Shown in pieces: positions 15,936 to 24,289 of a stretch of DNA of 43,032 nt. The translations under genes were made by a program, and so were the position numbers. This stretch comes from Pseudomonadota bacterium (GTDB taxonomy: Bacteria; Pseudomonadota; Gammaproteobacteria; Berkiellales; Berkiellaceae). The notes under the pieces were generated by a model. The model was not told the origin of the DNA. It made no database searches and worked only from the letters and a program-made list of their open reading frames with translations. The stretch's first letter is position 1, and each line of letters opens with the position of its first letter. The stretch covers positions 1 to 43,032 of the forward strand of contig JAFECR010000005.1 of assembly GCA_018242045.1 (NCBI GenBank), written 5' to 3'.

Positions 15936-18283
15936 AGGTTTGGAAACAAACAACATTAGCCGTGTGCCTAATTCTATTTTTTTGTTCAACAAGCATTGCT
16001 TCTCCACATTTATCTCGTGGCTCTGATTTTCAAAAATATTTACTAGAAGTTTACATTAATCAAAGTGCTACTAAGCAAATCATTCATTGTTTTATAGATA
16101 AAGACCGTCAAATTTGGATCCACAGTGTTGACTTAAGAGCGTGGCATTTATCCATTCCGGATAACGAGCCCTTATTTTATGAACACAAAGCGTTTTATCA
16201 ATTGGATTGGGTTAAGGAAATTAAATATCACTTTGATCAAGAGAATTTGTCATTATTTCTTGATATCCCAACGCAATATCTTCCTAAGACAACCATCTAC
16301 TTGCAACCTCGTGAAGAAATTGGCACCATCAGACCACAACATCCCGGCGCCTTTGCAAACTACTCACTCTCTTTACAACATAATAACTTAATTTCAGAAA
16401 CAAATTTTGCAGCTTTCACTGAATTAGGTCATTTTAATCAATTTGGCGTAGGAACCAGTGATTTTATCGCCAATAAAAATATTAGCGATAACAATTTAAT
16501 CCGTCTTGATACTACTTGGACACTTGATCAACCAGAAAAATTAACATCTTGGCGTTTTGGTGATTCAATCAGTGGTAGTAGCATCTGGGCTGGACAAGTT
16601 CATTTTGCAGGCGTTCAGTGGGCAACTAATTTTAGCACGCAACCTTATTTTATTACCTTCCCATTGCCTACGATTTCAGGAGAAGCCATTGTTCCAAGCA
16701 CACTTGATATTTTTGTGAATGATACACTTCGCTTTACTCAAAACATAGAAAGCGGACCTTTCACGGTTTATGAAATGCCGGTGGTAACTGGAGAAGGCAC
16801 CATAAAGCTCGTCAATCAAAATAATGGCCTACGCCAAGAAGTATTGATCCCCTATTATGCTAGCGAGCAATTATTAAAACCTGCCTTAAGTGATTTCTCT
16901 TATGAATTAGGATTTATTCGTGATGACTTTGGCATAGATAGTTTTCATTACAGTGATTTAGTTGCCGTTGGTAGCTATAGCCAAGGTTTGCAAGAAAATT
17001 GGACGGCAGGATGGCATGGAGAATTACTCTCTCGTCAACAAACTTTTGGAATTTCTAGCAATTATTTATGGCAGAATGCGTTGGTGGCGTCATTCTCTCT
17101 TGCAACCAGTCACAGTGATTTAGGAATAGGATCTTTAGCACTTTTTGGATTAAGAAGAATTACGCCCAGTTTAAGCTTTGGCGCTCAATTAATTTCTACT
17201 AGTAAAACATTTACGCAGTTAGGTTTTATCAGCCAACAACCGCCAATGTTACGTCTGAAAAGCTACTTAAGTTATGCATCAGCTAAATATGGATCGTTTG
17301 GTATCAGCTATACACGAATTAAAAATCGTTATCCTGTTATTTTTGATGACTTTAGCAGCGTACAAGAACTTTTTAATACTGATTTGATGACAGTGAGCTA
17401 TAGTAAAAATCTCTTCACCAATGTGTATTTACTATTAGGCGCTATTACTGATTTTCACCATCACCATCATGATCAAATGGTATTATCGATAGTGTGTGGT
17501 TTACCTCATGATAACAGCCTTACGGTAAGTCAGCAACAATCTCGCCAGAGTAGCCAAAGTTTGCAACTCATCAAAAATGTTCCTTTGGGCAATGGCTATG
17601 GATACAACTTATTCGCGTCGCATCATCAACCTCAAGAAGCTCAAGCTTCATTTACTTATCAAAATGATTATGGAACTTACACAGCAGGCGTTGTAAAATT
17701 TTCAGATTATAGTAATTATTTAGCCCAAGCGAGCGGCGGGATTATCCATTTTGCCGATCATACCTTGCTCTCTCGAAATGTTTATAATAGCTTCACTTTA
17801 GTTGAAGTCCCAGGCTATGAGAATGTCTGCGTTTATGATCGTAATACTTGTATTGGTCGTACCAATCATGAAGGTGTTTTATTGGTTCCAAACTCACTGG
17901 CATATCAAAGAAACAAAATTGCCATAGAACCTACTGATCTTCCTTTAACCGCTCAAATTGGTACAACAGAACTTGATGTTATCCCCTATTATCGCAGCGG
18001 TATCCTTGCCAGATTCCCTGTACAATCTGTCTACAACTTAAGCATGCGACTTGTTAATGAAACCAGGAAACCCCTTATTGCAGGCGCCACTGTTCACATC
18101 TATGGTGATTCTCAAACCTATTTTATAGGCGAAAATGGTTACTTCTTTACTGCTGTGACTGGCACCACCTTAGTTGGAGAAGTCAAATCTACTGAAGGTG
18201 CTTGTGCCTTCCATATACGTACACCACTTAAAAAGAATGCAATTACTGATTTGGGAGATATCATGTGCTTTTCAACTTATTAA
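15932..18283 (+). CDS. Outer-membrane usher of archaic chaperone-usher pilus (CsuD type)
   Basis: The 783-residue outer-membrane pore secretes and assembles the pilus subunits. The GTG start overlaps the chaperone stop codon and is followed by a signal peptide (TTLAVCLILFFC, ending SIAS). An N-terminal chaperone-binding domain covers about residues 30-140. The 24-strand barrel follows from about 145, with a plug domain around residues 245-325 (PSTLDIFVNDTLRFTQNIES, PYYAS). C-terminal plug-like domains contain VYDRNTCIGRTNHEG, GILARFPV and ENGYFFTAV. The size fits archaic ushers. A natural run of five histidines (codons 17456-17470) lies in a predicted barrel loop. The 3' end overlaps the last subunit gene by 19 bases. 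Confidence 0.9.
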   Translation: MKVWKQTTLAVCLILFFCSTSIASPHLSRGSDFQKYLLEVYINQSATKQIIHCFIDKDRQIWIHSVDLRAWHLSIPDNEPLFYEHKAFYQLDWVKEIKYHFDQENLSLFLDIPTQYLPKTTIYLQPREEIGTIRPQHPGAFANYSLSLQHNNLISETNFAAFTELGHFNQFGVGTSDFIANKNISDNNLIRLDTTWTLDQPEKLTSWRFGDSISGSSIWAGQVHFAGVQWATNFSTQPYFITFPLPTISGEAIVPSTLDIFVNDTLRFTQNIESGPFTVYEMPVVTGEGTIKLVNQNNGLRQEVLIPYYASEQLLKPALSDFSYELGFIRDDFGIDSFHYSDLVAVGSYSQGLQENWTAGWHGELLSRQQTFGISSNYLWQNALVASFSLATSHSDLGIGSLALFGLRRITPSLSFGAQLISTSKTFTQLGFISQQPPMLRLKSYLSYASAKYGSFGISYTRIKNRYPVIFDDFSSVQELFNTDLMTVSYSKNLFTNVYLLLGAITDFHHHHHDQMVLSIVCGLPHDNSLTVSQQQSRQSSQSLQLIKNVPLGNGYGYNLFASHHQPQEAQASFTYQNDYGTYTAGVVKFSDYSNYLAQASGGIIHFADHTLLSRNVYNSFTLVEVPGYENVCVYDRNTCIGRTNHEGVLLVPNSLAYQRNKIAIEPTDLPLTAQIGTTELDVIPYYRSGILARFPVQSVYNLSMRLVNETRKPLIAGATVHIYGDSQTYFIGENGYFFTAVTGTTLVGEVKSTEGACAFHIRTPLKKNAITDLGDIMCFSTY

Positions 18284-18756
18284 AAAGCTTCTTGATTTGC
18301 TTATTCGCTGTGTTATCCGTACCGGCTTTTGCAAGCTGCATTGGTTTAAATTGCACTTGTTCTGTGGCATCGCAACCGTTGGTATTTGGGAATTATCATG
18401 TACAAAATGGCACGCAAACCACAACGACTGGAAATGTACAAGTCACTTGTTCCGCCTTGGTTGCCGGACTGAATGTTTCTTATAATATAAAATTAAACTC
18501 TGGCAGTAGTGGGAATTTTAGCGCACGAACCTTGAAAAGCGGCGCAAACAATTTAAATTATAATCTTTATACCAGTGCTACTTATGCTCAGGTTTGGGGC
18601 GATGGTTCAGGTAGTACCGTTATTGTTTCAGATGCTTACATTCTGTCACTACTTTCAGTAACGAGAAACTATACAGTTTATGGCAAGATCCCTGCTTTGC
18701 AAAATGTTGCTGTTGGGGCTTATTCAGATACTATCACTGTAACAGTTGAATACTAG
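18265..18756 (+). CDS. Csu-type pilus subunit, second SCPU protein
   Basis: The 163-residue protein starts at a GTG inside the usher gene; an ATG two bases earlier is in the usher frame and cannot be used. It has a signal peptide ending VPAFA, then CIGLNCTCSVASQPLVFGNYH, the SCPU signature VQVTC, and a C-terminal VYGKIPALQ with GAYSDTITVTVEY. Its mature N terminus is short and Cys-rich (CIGLNCTC) and lacks the long alternating donor strand of the first subunit. A protein that receives but does not donate a strand would sit at the pilus tip, so a tip role is plausible. It is much shorter than two-domain CsuE-type tip adhesins. Confidence 0.85.
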   Translation: MLFNLLKSFLICLFAVLSVPAFASCIGLNCTCSVASQPLVFGNYHVQNGTQTTTTGNVQVTCSALVAGLNVSYNIKLNSGSSGNFSARTLKSGANNLNYNLYTSATYAQVWGDGSGSTVIVSDAYILSLLSVTRNYTVYGKIPALQNVAVGAYSDTITVTVEY

Positions 18757-18771
18757 CAAACTAAATGTGAT

Positions 18772-18862
<91 letters not shown>

Positions 18863-19041
18863 TGAAGGGGGTGGATTATAACACATGCTTCACGCGTTAA
18901 TGTAGGGTAAGCAAAGCAAAGTTAGGGCAGCTGAAAAAAATATTGGCTGTACGCTATAGTTATAAATCTCACTCTTTTAGTCTGACAAGAAACCAAATTC
19001 TCACTAAGCTTAAAAATAACTCGGGTAAAGGTTGGGTAAAT

Positions 19042-19413
19042 ATGTTTCTTGATTACTTTGCGCTTGGTTTACTCTTTTTTGTTGCGATAGTGATCTTCTA
19101 TGGCATCATTGCTATCCATGATATTCCTTATCTCATTGCCAAGGGTCGCCAACATCCTCAACAAGATGCAATTCATATCGCAGGCTGGGTTAGTTTATTT
19201 ACTTTACATGTGATTTGGCCCTTTCTTTGGATCTGGGCCACCCTATATAGGCCTGATAGAGGATGGGGGTTTGAAAAAGAAACCGAAGCACTGTCAGACA
19301 CCGTTGCCCAGTTAAAGCAGCAAGTAATGGACATACAGTCCCGTCTTAACAAACTGGAGTCTAAGGATATTCCCTGGACTGTGATCCCTAAGATAGAAGA
19401 AGGCAACCCCTAA
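19042..19413 (+). CDS. DUF3302 inner-membrane protein (YiaW-like)
   Basis: The protein has 123 residues. The chosen ATG at 19042 follows AAAGG about ten bases away and begins directly with the first membrane segment (MFLDYFALGLLFF). An upstream in-frame TTG at 18943 would add 33 residues that do not look like this family. Two membrane segments (about 5-28 and 50-72) enclose a short loop (HDIPYLIAKGRQHPQQDAIHI). The C-terminal part is a coiled coil (LSDTVAQLKQQVMDIQSRL). DUF3302 proteins are typically found next to an HlyD-type protein, as here, where the next gene overlaps by one base. Their biochemical role is unknown. Confidence 0.82.
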   Translation: MFLDYFALGLLFFVAIVIFYGIIAIHDIPYLIAKGRQHPQQDAIHIAGWVSLFTLHVIWPFLWIWATLYRPDRGWGFEKETEALSDTVAQLKQQVMDIQSRLNKLESKDIPWTVIPKIEEGNP

Positions 19414-20372
19414 TGGATCTGCTGCTTATCCTTACTTACACTGCTTTGTGTATCATTATTTTTAAAATATTTAGGATCCCTGCTAATAAATGGACAGTTC
19501 CGACCGCAGCCCTCGGTGGCATCGCCCTTATTGGCACACTTATCTTTGTGATGAATTACAATCACCCCTATGCAGAGGTAGGCCGTAAATATTTTGTCAC
19601 CACTCCCATTGTACCCGGGGTCAGTGGCTTGGTAACTGAGGTCCCAGCTGTAGCCAATGTCCCCTTAAAAAAAGGGGATGTGCTGTTTCAAATTGATGCT
19701 ACACCCTTTAAAAACCGCAAAGCGGCGCTTAAAGCACAATTGGACATGGCAGCACTTGATCTAAAAAGAGCCATTGAATTGGTTGCTAAAAATGCAGCTC
19801 CTGTTAGAGATAGAGATCAAGCACAATCACGCGTTGATGAATTAACCGCACAATTAGCGGTTGCCGAATATGAACTCAACCAAACAACAGTACGGGCGCC
19901 AACAGACGGCTATTGTACTCAACTTATTTTGCGACCTGGGATGATGGCAGCATCCTTCCCGCTTCGACCTGTGATGGTATTTGTGCATGATGAAGAAAAT
20001 AAATATGTGGGTTGGTTTAGACAAAATAGTTTATTACGCCTGCAAAAAGAGGATGCCGCAGAAGTCGCTTTTGATGGGATCCCCGGCAAAATATTTGCTG
20101 GCAAAGTCACTTATGTCTTCGATGTATTAGCAGAGGGTCAAGTCATCGCAAGCGGCAATTTAATTGATGTTTCCCCCAATGATACACCAGGGCGCATCCC
20201 TGTAATTATTGAAATAACGGATCCTGCTTTTAGACAATATTCTCAAGAACTTCCAGGCGGCGCTTTTGGTCAAACGGCGTTGTATAGTAAACATGCCAAA
20301 CACGTTGCTGTGATTCGAAAAGTACTGTTAAGGATGGCTTCTTGGTTAAATTATTTATTCCCCTTTCACTAA
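19413..20372 (+). CDS. HlyD-family secretion protein (YiaV-like)
   Basis: The 319-residue envelope adaptor protein has two N-terminal membrane segments (about 1-20 and 29-47). These are followed by a lipoyl half motif (VPGVSGLVTEVPAVANVPLKKGDVL), a short helical hairpin (about 95-145), the second half motif (TVRAPTDGYCTQLILRPGMM) and a beta-barrel domain. The layout matches YiaV, the partner of YiaW in E. coli. The start codon overlaps the stop codon of the DUF3302 gene (TAATG). No dedicated transporter gene is in the pair; the ABC exporter genes next door are convergent and thus on another transcript. Confidence 0.85.
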   Translation: MDLLLILTYTALCIIIFKIFRIPANKWTVPTAALGGIALIGTLIFVMNYNHPYAEVGRKYFVTTPIVPGVSGLVTEVPAVANVPLKKGDVLFQIDATPFKNRKAALKAQLDMAALDLKRAIELVAKNAAPVRDRDQAQSRVDELTAQLAVAEYELNQTTVRAPTDGYCTQLILRPGMMAASFPLRPVMVFVHDEENKYVGWFRQNSLLRLQKEDAAEVAFDGIPGKIFAGKVTYVFDVLAEGQVIASGNLIDVSPNDTPGRIPVIIEITDPAFRQYSQELPGGAFGQTALYSKHAKHVAVIRKVLLRMASWLNYLFPFH

Positions 20373-20382
20373 AGACCAAGAT

Positions 20383-21153
20383 TTAGGCCTTAATGCCAGT
20401 GCCTTTTTCTAATAACTTCCAAGCAACAGCAAAGCACAATATATTGGCAAGGAAAATGAACCCCAAAGACAACATCACAGGAACATCTGAGGTTCCTAAC
20501 ATTCCATAACGAAAAGCGTTAATCATATATAAAATAGGGTTAAAGTAAGAAATTTTTTGCCAAAAAGAAGGTAACATGTGAATGGAATAAAAAACACCGC
20601 CCAAATAAGTTAAGGGTGTTAGCACGAAAGTAGGAATGATATTAATATCATCGAATTTTTTAGAATATATCGCATTGATTAAACCACCTAAGGAAAATAA
20701 CATCGCAGTGGCTAAAACCACCAACACAATCACCCAAGCATGAGACACGGGTAGTTTGGTAAAAAAACGTGCAACTAAGGTAACTAATAATCCAACAATA
20801 CAACCTCTTGCAATCCCCCCTAGGATAAATCCCAACAAAATTGTCCAGCTTGACATGGGTGAGACAAACATTTCCTCAATATTTCTCTGAAATTTAGCCC
20901 CAAAAAAAGAAGCAACAACATTGGCAAACGAATTATTGATAACAGCCATCATAATAAGGCCCGGGGCCAAATATTCAATATAGTTGTAACCATCAATTTG
21001 CCCAACACGAGAACCGATAAGACTGCCAAAAATAACAAAATAAAGAACCATCGAAATAGGAGAAGGCAACAGCGTTTGTGTCCATATACGAAAAAAGCGC
21101 ATTATTTCTTTTCGTGTTAAGGTGTAAAGTGCTACCAAATTGATACTTATCAC
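20383..21153 (-). CDS. ABC-2 type transporter permease (YadH-like)
   Basis: This 256-residue permease has six predicted membrane segments. The motifs RNIEEMFVSPMSSWTILLGF (cytoplasmic coupling region) and PLTYLGGVFYSIHMLP (between TM5 and TM6) are characteristic of the YadH/NodJ group. It overlaps the ATPase gene by four bases and would dimerise to form the membrane channel of the exporter. The function of YadGH in E. coli is not established, so no cargo is proposed. Confidence 0.88.
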   Translation of the reverse strand: MISINLVALYTLTRKEIMRFFRIWTQTLLPSPISMVLYFVIFGSLIGSRVGQIDGYNYIEYLAPGLIMMAVINNSFANVVASFFGAKFQRNIEEMFVSPMSSWTILLGFILGGIARGCIVGLLVTLVARFFTKLPVSHAWVIVLVVLATAMLFSLGGLINAIYSKKFDDINIIPTFVLTPLTYLGGVFYSIHMLPSFWQKISYFNPILYMINAFRYGMLGTSDVPVMLSLGFIFLANILCFAVAWKLLEKGTGIKA

Positions 21154-22076
21154 GCTTGCTTTCCTTGATGATATTTAACTAAATCTAAAAATAATTCTTC
21201 TAAACGATTGGTTTTGTTACGCATACTCGTTATTTCGCAGCCCATTTGCGAAAGCCCAATAAAAAGTGCATTCAATGGGGTTTTTCGATGAAAACTAACC
21301 TCCAAAGTCACTTTGTCCAATTGAACAAATTCAAAACCGGCTATCACAGGCAATACAGACAATGGCTGGCGTAAATCCAAAACAATGGTTTGTTTATCTA
21401 GCAAGTTCAAGAGTTGTTTCACTTGCATATTTTGAATGATCTCACCATGATTAATAATCGCAATTCTTTTACATAAACTTTCTGCCTCTTCGAGATAATG
21501 CGTGGTGAGAATAATGGTTGTCCCTTTTGCATTTATCTCTTGTAAAAAAGCCCATGTTGAACGACGCAATTCAATATCTACACCTGCTGTGGGCTCATCT
21601 AGGATTAAAAGCTTGGGCTCATGCAAGATCCCCCGAATGATTAATAAGCGGCGTTTTAATCCTCCTGATAAATTCCTCACAGGCTCTTTGGCTTTATCCC
21701 AAAGCGCCAGCCTTTTTAAATAATATTCTGCTCGCGTTTTGGCTTGAGCATAGGGGATCCCATAGTACCCAGCTTGCTGAATTAAAACATCTATGACTCG
21801 TTCAAATACATTGATGTTAAATTCTTGAGGCACTAAACCAATTTGTGCTTTCACTTTTTCTGGTTCTTTATCCAAATCATATCCAAAGACAGAAATAGTG
21901 CCTGCGGTTTTATTAACTAACGAAGAAATAATACCAATGGTTGTTGACTTACCTGCCCCATTAGGTCCTAGCAAACCAAAAAAATCTCCTTGGGCTACTT
22001 CCAAAGAGATCCCTTTTACTGCTTGAATACCATTAGGATAAGTTTTTTGTAAATTCTGGATCGTTAATGCAGCCAT
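21150..22076 (-). CDS. ABC transporter ATPase (YadG-like)
   Basis: This 308-residue single-domain ATPase has Walker A GPNGAGKSTT (about residues 37-46), Q-loop VPQEFN, signature LSGGLKRR, Walker B LLILDEPTAGVD and H-loop TTHYLEEAE, all intact. The C-terminal 80 residues are the extension usual in the YadG/CcmA-like drug exporter ATPases. It is translated first, with its stop overlapping the permease start. A candidate promoter lies 40-70 bases upstream. Confidence 0.9.
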   Translation of the reverse strand: MAALTIQNLQKTYPNGIQAVKGISLEVAQGDFFGLLGPNGAGKSTTIGIISSLVNKTAGTISVFGYDLDKEPEKVKAQIGLVPQEFNINVFERVIDVLIQQAGYYGIPYAQAKTRAEYYLKRLALWDKAKEPVRNLSGGLKRRLLIIRGILHEPKLLILDEPTAGVDIELRRSTWAFLQEINAKGTTIILTTHYLEEAESLCKRIAIINHGEIIQNMQVKQLLNLLDKQTIVLDLRQPLSVLPVIAGFEFVQLDKVTLEVSFHRKTPLNALFIGLSQMGCEITSMRNKTNRLEELFLDLVKYHQGKQA

Positions 22077-22116
22077 GATGGACTCTTATTAGTTTATAAA
22101 TTAACTTTAAATTGCA

Positions 22117-22144
22117 ATAATGCTAATACCTCCAAAATAGTCAA
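22117..22144 (-). promoter_or_regulatory. Candidate promoter of the YadGH-like operon
   Basis: On the minus strand TTGACT (22144-22139) and CATTAT (22122-22117) are separated by 16 bases. The ATPase start codon is about 40 bases downstream. Confidence 0.4.
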
Positions 22145-22185
22145 TAATAATAACAAATGAAAGCACAAAGAGATGTAATATCAGT

Positions 22186-22923
22186 ATGCTTACTCTAAAA
22201 AACGAACCACAAAGCGCTCAAGCAATTCTTGAACAAAGCTATAATTTATTTACACAGTCACTTAGGATCTCAGTACCCTATAGCTTAATGGCAACGCTCT
22301 TCATCTTTGTACCGCAAATTTTAATTGCAATTTGCTCATCGAAAGAAGGTTTATCTAATCACCTAACCATTGGTATTTTAAGCATTGGCTGGTTGGGAGG
22401 AATAACGGTTTTAAGCGCCCTGCTATTTCGTTTATTCTGTCATAGTTATCAAATACCGAGTCATTTTATTGGATCTTTGCAACATGCTTTATTTAGACTC
22501 ATATCGTTACTGCTCCTTGGCATACTTTATTGTTTAATTATTCTCAGCGGCACCATGCTTTTAATTATCCCTGGGATTATTTTTATTATATCGCTTATGT
22601 TTTCTTTCATTCTTGTCATCACGGAAAACCAAACCGTACTACAAACTCTCATTATGAGTCATCGTTTAGTGTGGGGACATTGGTGGCACGTTGTTTATGT
22701 TATCACCATTCCTTTATTAACGAATATCGCGCTAACGCTCACCGTTTTACTAAGCTCCATCCTTATCCTGACAACGCTGGGAGCAAATATTACAACCATT
22801 ATGATAGTAACTACCTTACTTAATATGGTTATTCAAACTTTCTTTATCCCGCTGATGTTCACCATCGCATTGGTTTTGCTGCACGATTTACGAAGGCGCT
22901 CAGTGCAAATACCGCGCTGGTAG
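22186..22923 (+). CDS. Uncharacterised integral membrane protein (YciC-like layout)
   Basis: The 245-residue protein has about six hydrophobic segments. It opens with a short cytosolic helix (SAQAILEQSYNLFTQSLR) before the first membrane segment, and contains a PG-type turn (LLIIPGIIFIISLMFSFILV) and LVWGHWWHVVYVI. This arrangement resembles the YciC/UPF0259 and related membrane-only domains that occur in glycerophosphodiesterase-type proteins, but I cannot assign a reaction. It starts at an ATG preceded by AGAGATG. It is divergent from the YadG-like gene and followed by an ERIC-like element. Confidence 0.7.
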   Translation: MLTLKNEPQSAQAILEQSYNLFTQSLRISVPYSLMATLFIFVPQILIAICSSKEGLSNHLTIGILSIGWLGGITVLSALLFRLFCHSYQIPSHFIGSLQHALFRLISLLLLGILYCLIILSGTMLLIIPGIIFIISLMFSFILVITENQTVLQTLIMSHRLVWGHWWHVVYVITIPLLTNIALTLTVLLSSILILTTLGANITTIMIVTTLLNMVIQTFFIPLMFTIALVLLHDLRRRSVQIPRW

Positions 22924-22948
22924 ACTGGGAAGAGTACATACTCGAACC

Positions 22949-23053
22949 AGTTTAAATTTAGGCGAGGCGCCAAGCGAGCGAATCCCCAGAAGTGCACATA
23001 TTAGTGCATGACTGGGGTGAGTAAGCGTAGGCAACAAAGCCTAAATTTAAACT
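22949..23053. repeat. ERIC-like palindromic intergenic element
   Basis: A 105-base nested imperfect palindrome. The outer arms AGTTTAAATTTAGGC (22949-22963) and its exact complement (23039-23053) are 15 bases long. Inside, CCCCAG pairs with CTGGGG and TGCAC with GTGCA around the centre. The core segments GCGAATCCCCAG and GACTGGGGTGAG match, in order and spacing, the recalled core of the enterobacterial repetitive intergenic consensus (GTGAATCCCCAGGAG ... GTGACTGGGGTGAGCG). A truncated relative lies at 29925-29960. Confidence 0.75.
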
Positions 23054-23067
23054 GAGAAGAGTATAAG

Positions 23068-23096
23068 TTGCTTAGCGTAATTATCCTACTTACAAT
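23068..23096 (+). promoter_or_regulatory. Promoter of the liv operon
   Basis: TTGCTT (23068-23073), exactly 17 bases, then TACAAT (23091-23096), which matches the -10 consensus at five of six bases. It is 40 bases before the livK ATG and begins 15 bases after the ERIC-like element. Confidence 0.6.
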
Positions 23097-23135
23097 CAGA
23101 AGTATTGCTCAAACAATGTAGACAAGGAATGTCAA

Positions 23136-24260
23136 ATGTCTAAATTATTTTCTAGACTTATACTAAGCCTATGCTTAGCATCCCCAATCCTCTTAATGGC
23201 TAACACAATCAAAATTGGTATTGCCGGACCTTTTACAGGGCCTTATGCCGCTTTTGGCACCCAAATGTGGTATGGCGCAGAACAAGCTGCTAAAGACATT
23301 AACGCTCAAGGCGGCATTAATGGCGATAAAATTGAACTTATTAAGGCAGACGATGCTTGTGAACCCAAACAAGCAGTTAGTGTTGCCCACCGCTTGGTCG
23401 ATCAAGACAATGTCACTGCCATCATAGGCCATTTTTGTTCATCATCCACTATCCCAGCTTCGCAAGTTTATGCCGATGCACAAGCACTGATGATAACCCC
23501 GGGCTCGACAAATCCATTAGTGACAGAACGTGGTTTAAAAACCATTTTTCGCACCTGTGGTAGGGACGATCAACAAGGATTGGTTGCAGCACGTTTTGTG
23601 CACGACTCACTCAAGGCAAAACAAGTTGCGGTTATCCACGATAAAGATACCTATGGCAAAGGATTAGCTGATGCCATGAAAGCTAGCATTGAAAAAATGG
23701 GAACAAAAGTTGTTTTATACGAAGGTCTGACGCGAGGTGAAAAAGACTTTAATGCGCTTGTCACCAAAATTAAAAACGCCAATGCAGATGCAGTCTATTT
23801 TGGTGGCCTACACACGGAGGCTGGGCCACTTTTAAGACAGTTACGTGAGCAAGGAAGTAAGATACCCTTTATCTCAGGCGATGGCATTGTCTCTGAAGAT
23901 TTTGTGAGCAGCGCCGGCGGACCTCAAATGGTTAAAGGTGTTTATATGACATTCAGTGCAGATCCACGCCAAAATAAAAATAGCCAAGCCATTATTACTG
24001 AATTCAAAAAAAATGGCATAGATCCTGAAGGTTACACGCTTTACACCTATGCCACTATGCAAGCTCTTGCTCAAGCAATTAAAGAAACGAAAAGTATGAA
24101 TGGTCAAAAACTTGCAGATTGGTTGCATCAAAACAGCGTTCAAACGGTTGTCGGTCCAAAATCTTGGGATGAAAAAGGTGATCTTAAGACTGCAGACTAT
24201 GTGATTTACGAATGGAATGACAAAGGAACCTATCAACAACTCCAAAATCAAAACACTTAA
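23136..24260 (+). CDS. livK: Branched-chain amino acid ABC transporter substrate-binding protein
   Basis: This 374-residue periplasmic binding protein of the Leu/Ile/Val type has a signal peptide ending at LLMANT and then IKIGIAGPFTGPYAAFGTQM, the canonical opening of the family. AEQAAKDINAQGGINGDKIEL and DDACEPKQAV follow; the Cys in the latter and one in FRTCGRDDQQG fit the conserved disulfide-region pattern. Family members also bind other amino acids or amides, so substrate is inferred from the complete liv set. AAGGA lies eight bases before the ATG. It is first in the operon and has a good promoter. Confidence 0.92.
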   Translation: MSKLFSRLILSLCLASPILLMANTIKIGIAGPFTGPYAAFGTQMWYGAEQAAKDINAQGGINGDKIELIKADDACEPKQAVSVAHRLVDQDNVTAIIGHFCSSSTIPASQVYADAQALMITPGSTNPLVTERGLKTIFRTCGRDDQQGLVAARFVHDSLKAKQVAVIHDKDTYGKGLADAMKASIEKMGTKVVLYEGLTRGEKDFNALVTKIKNANADAVYFGGLHTEAGPLLRQLREQGSKIPFISGDGIVSEDFVSSAGGPQMVKGVYMTFSADPRQNKNSQAIITEFKKNGIDPEGYTLYTYATMQALAQAIKETKSMNGQKLADWLHQNSVQTVVGPKSWDEKGDLKTADYVIYEWNDKGTYQQLQNQNT

Positions 24261-24289
24261 CGACTCACTTTAATGCCAAAGCAAGGAAA

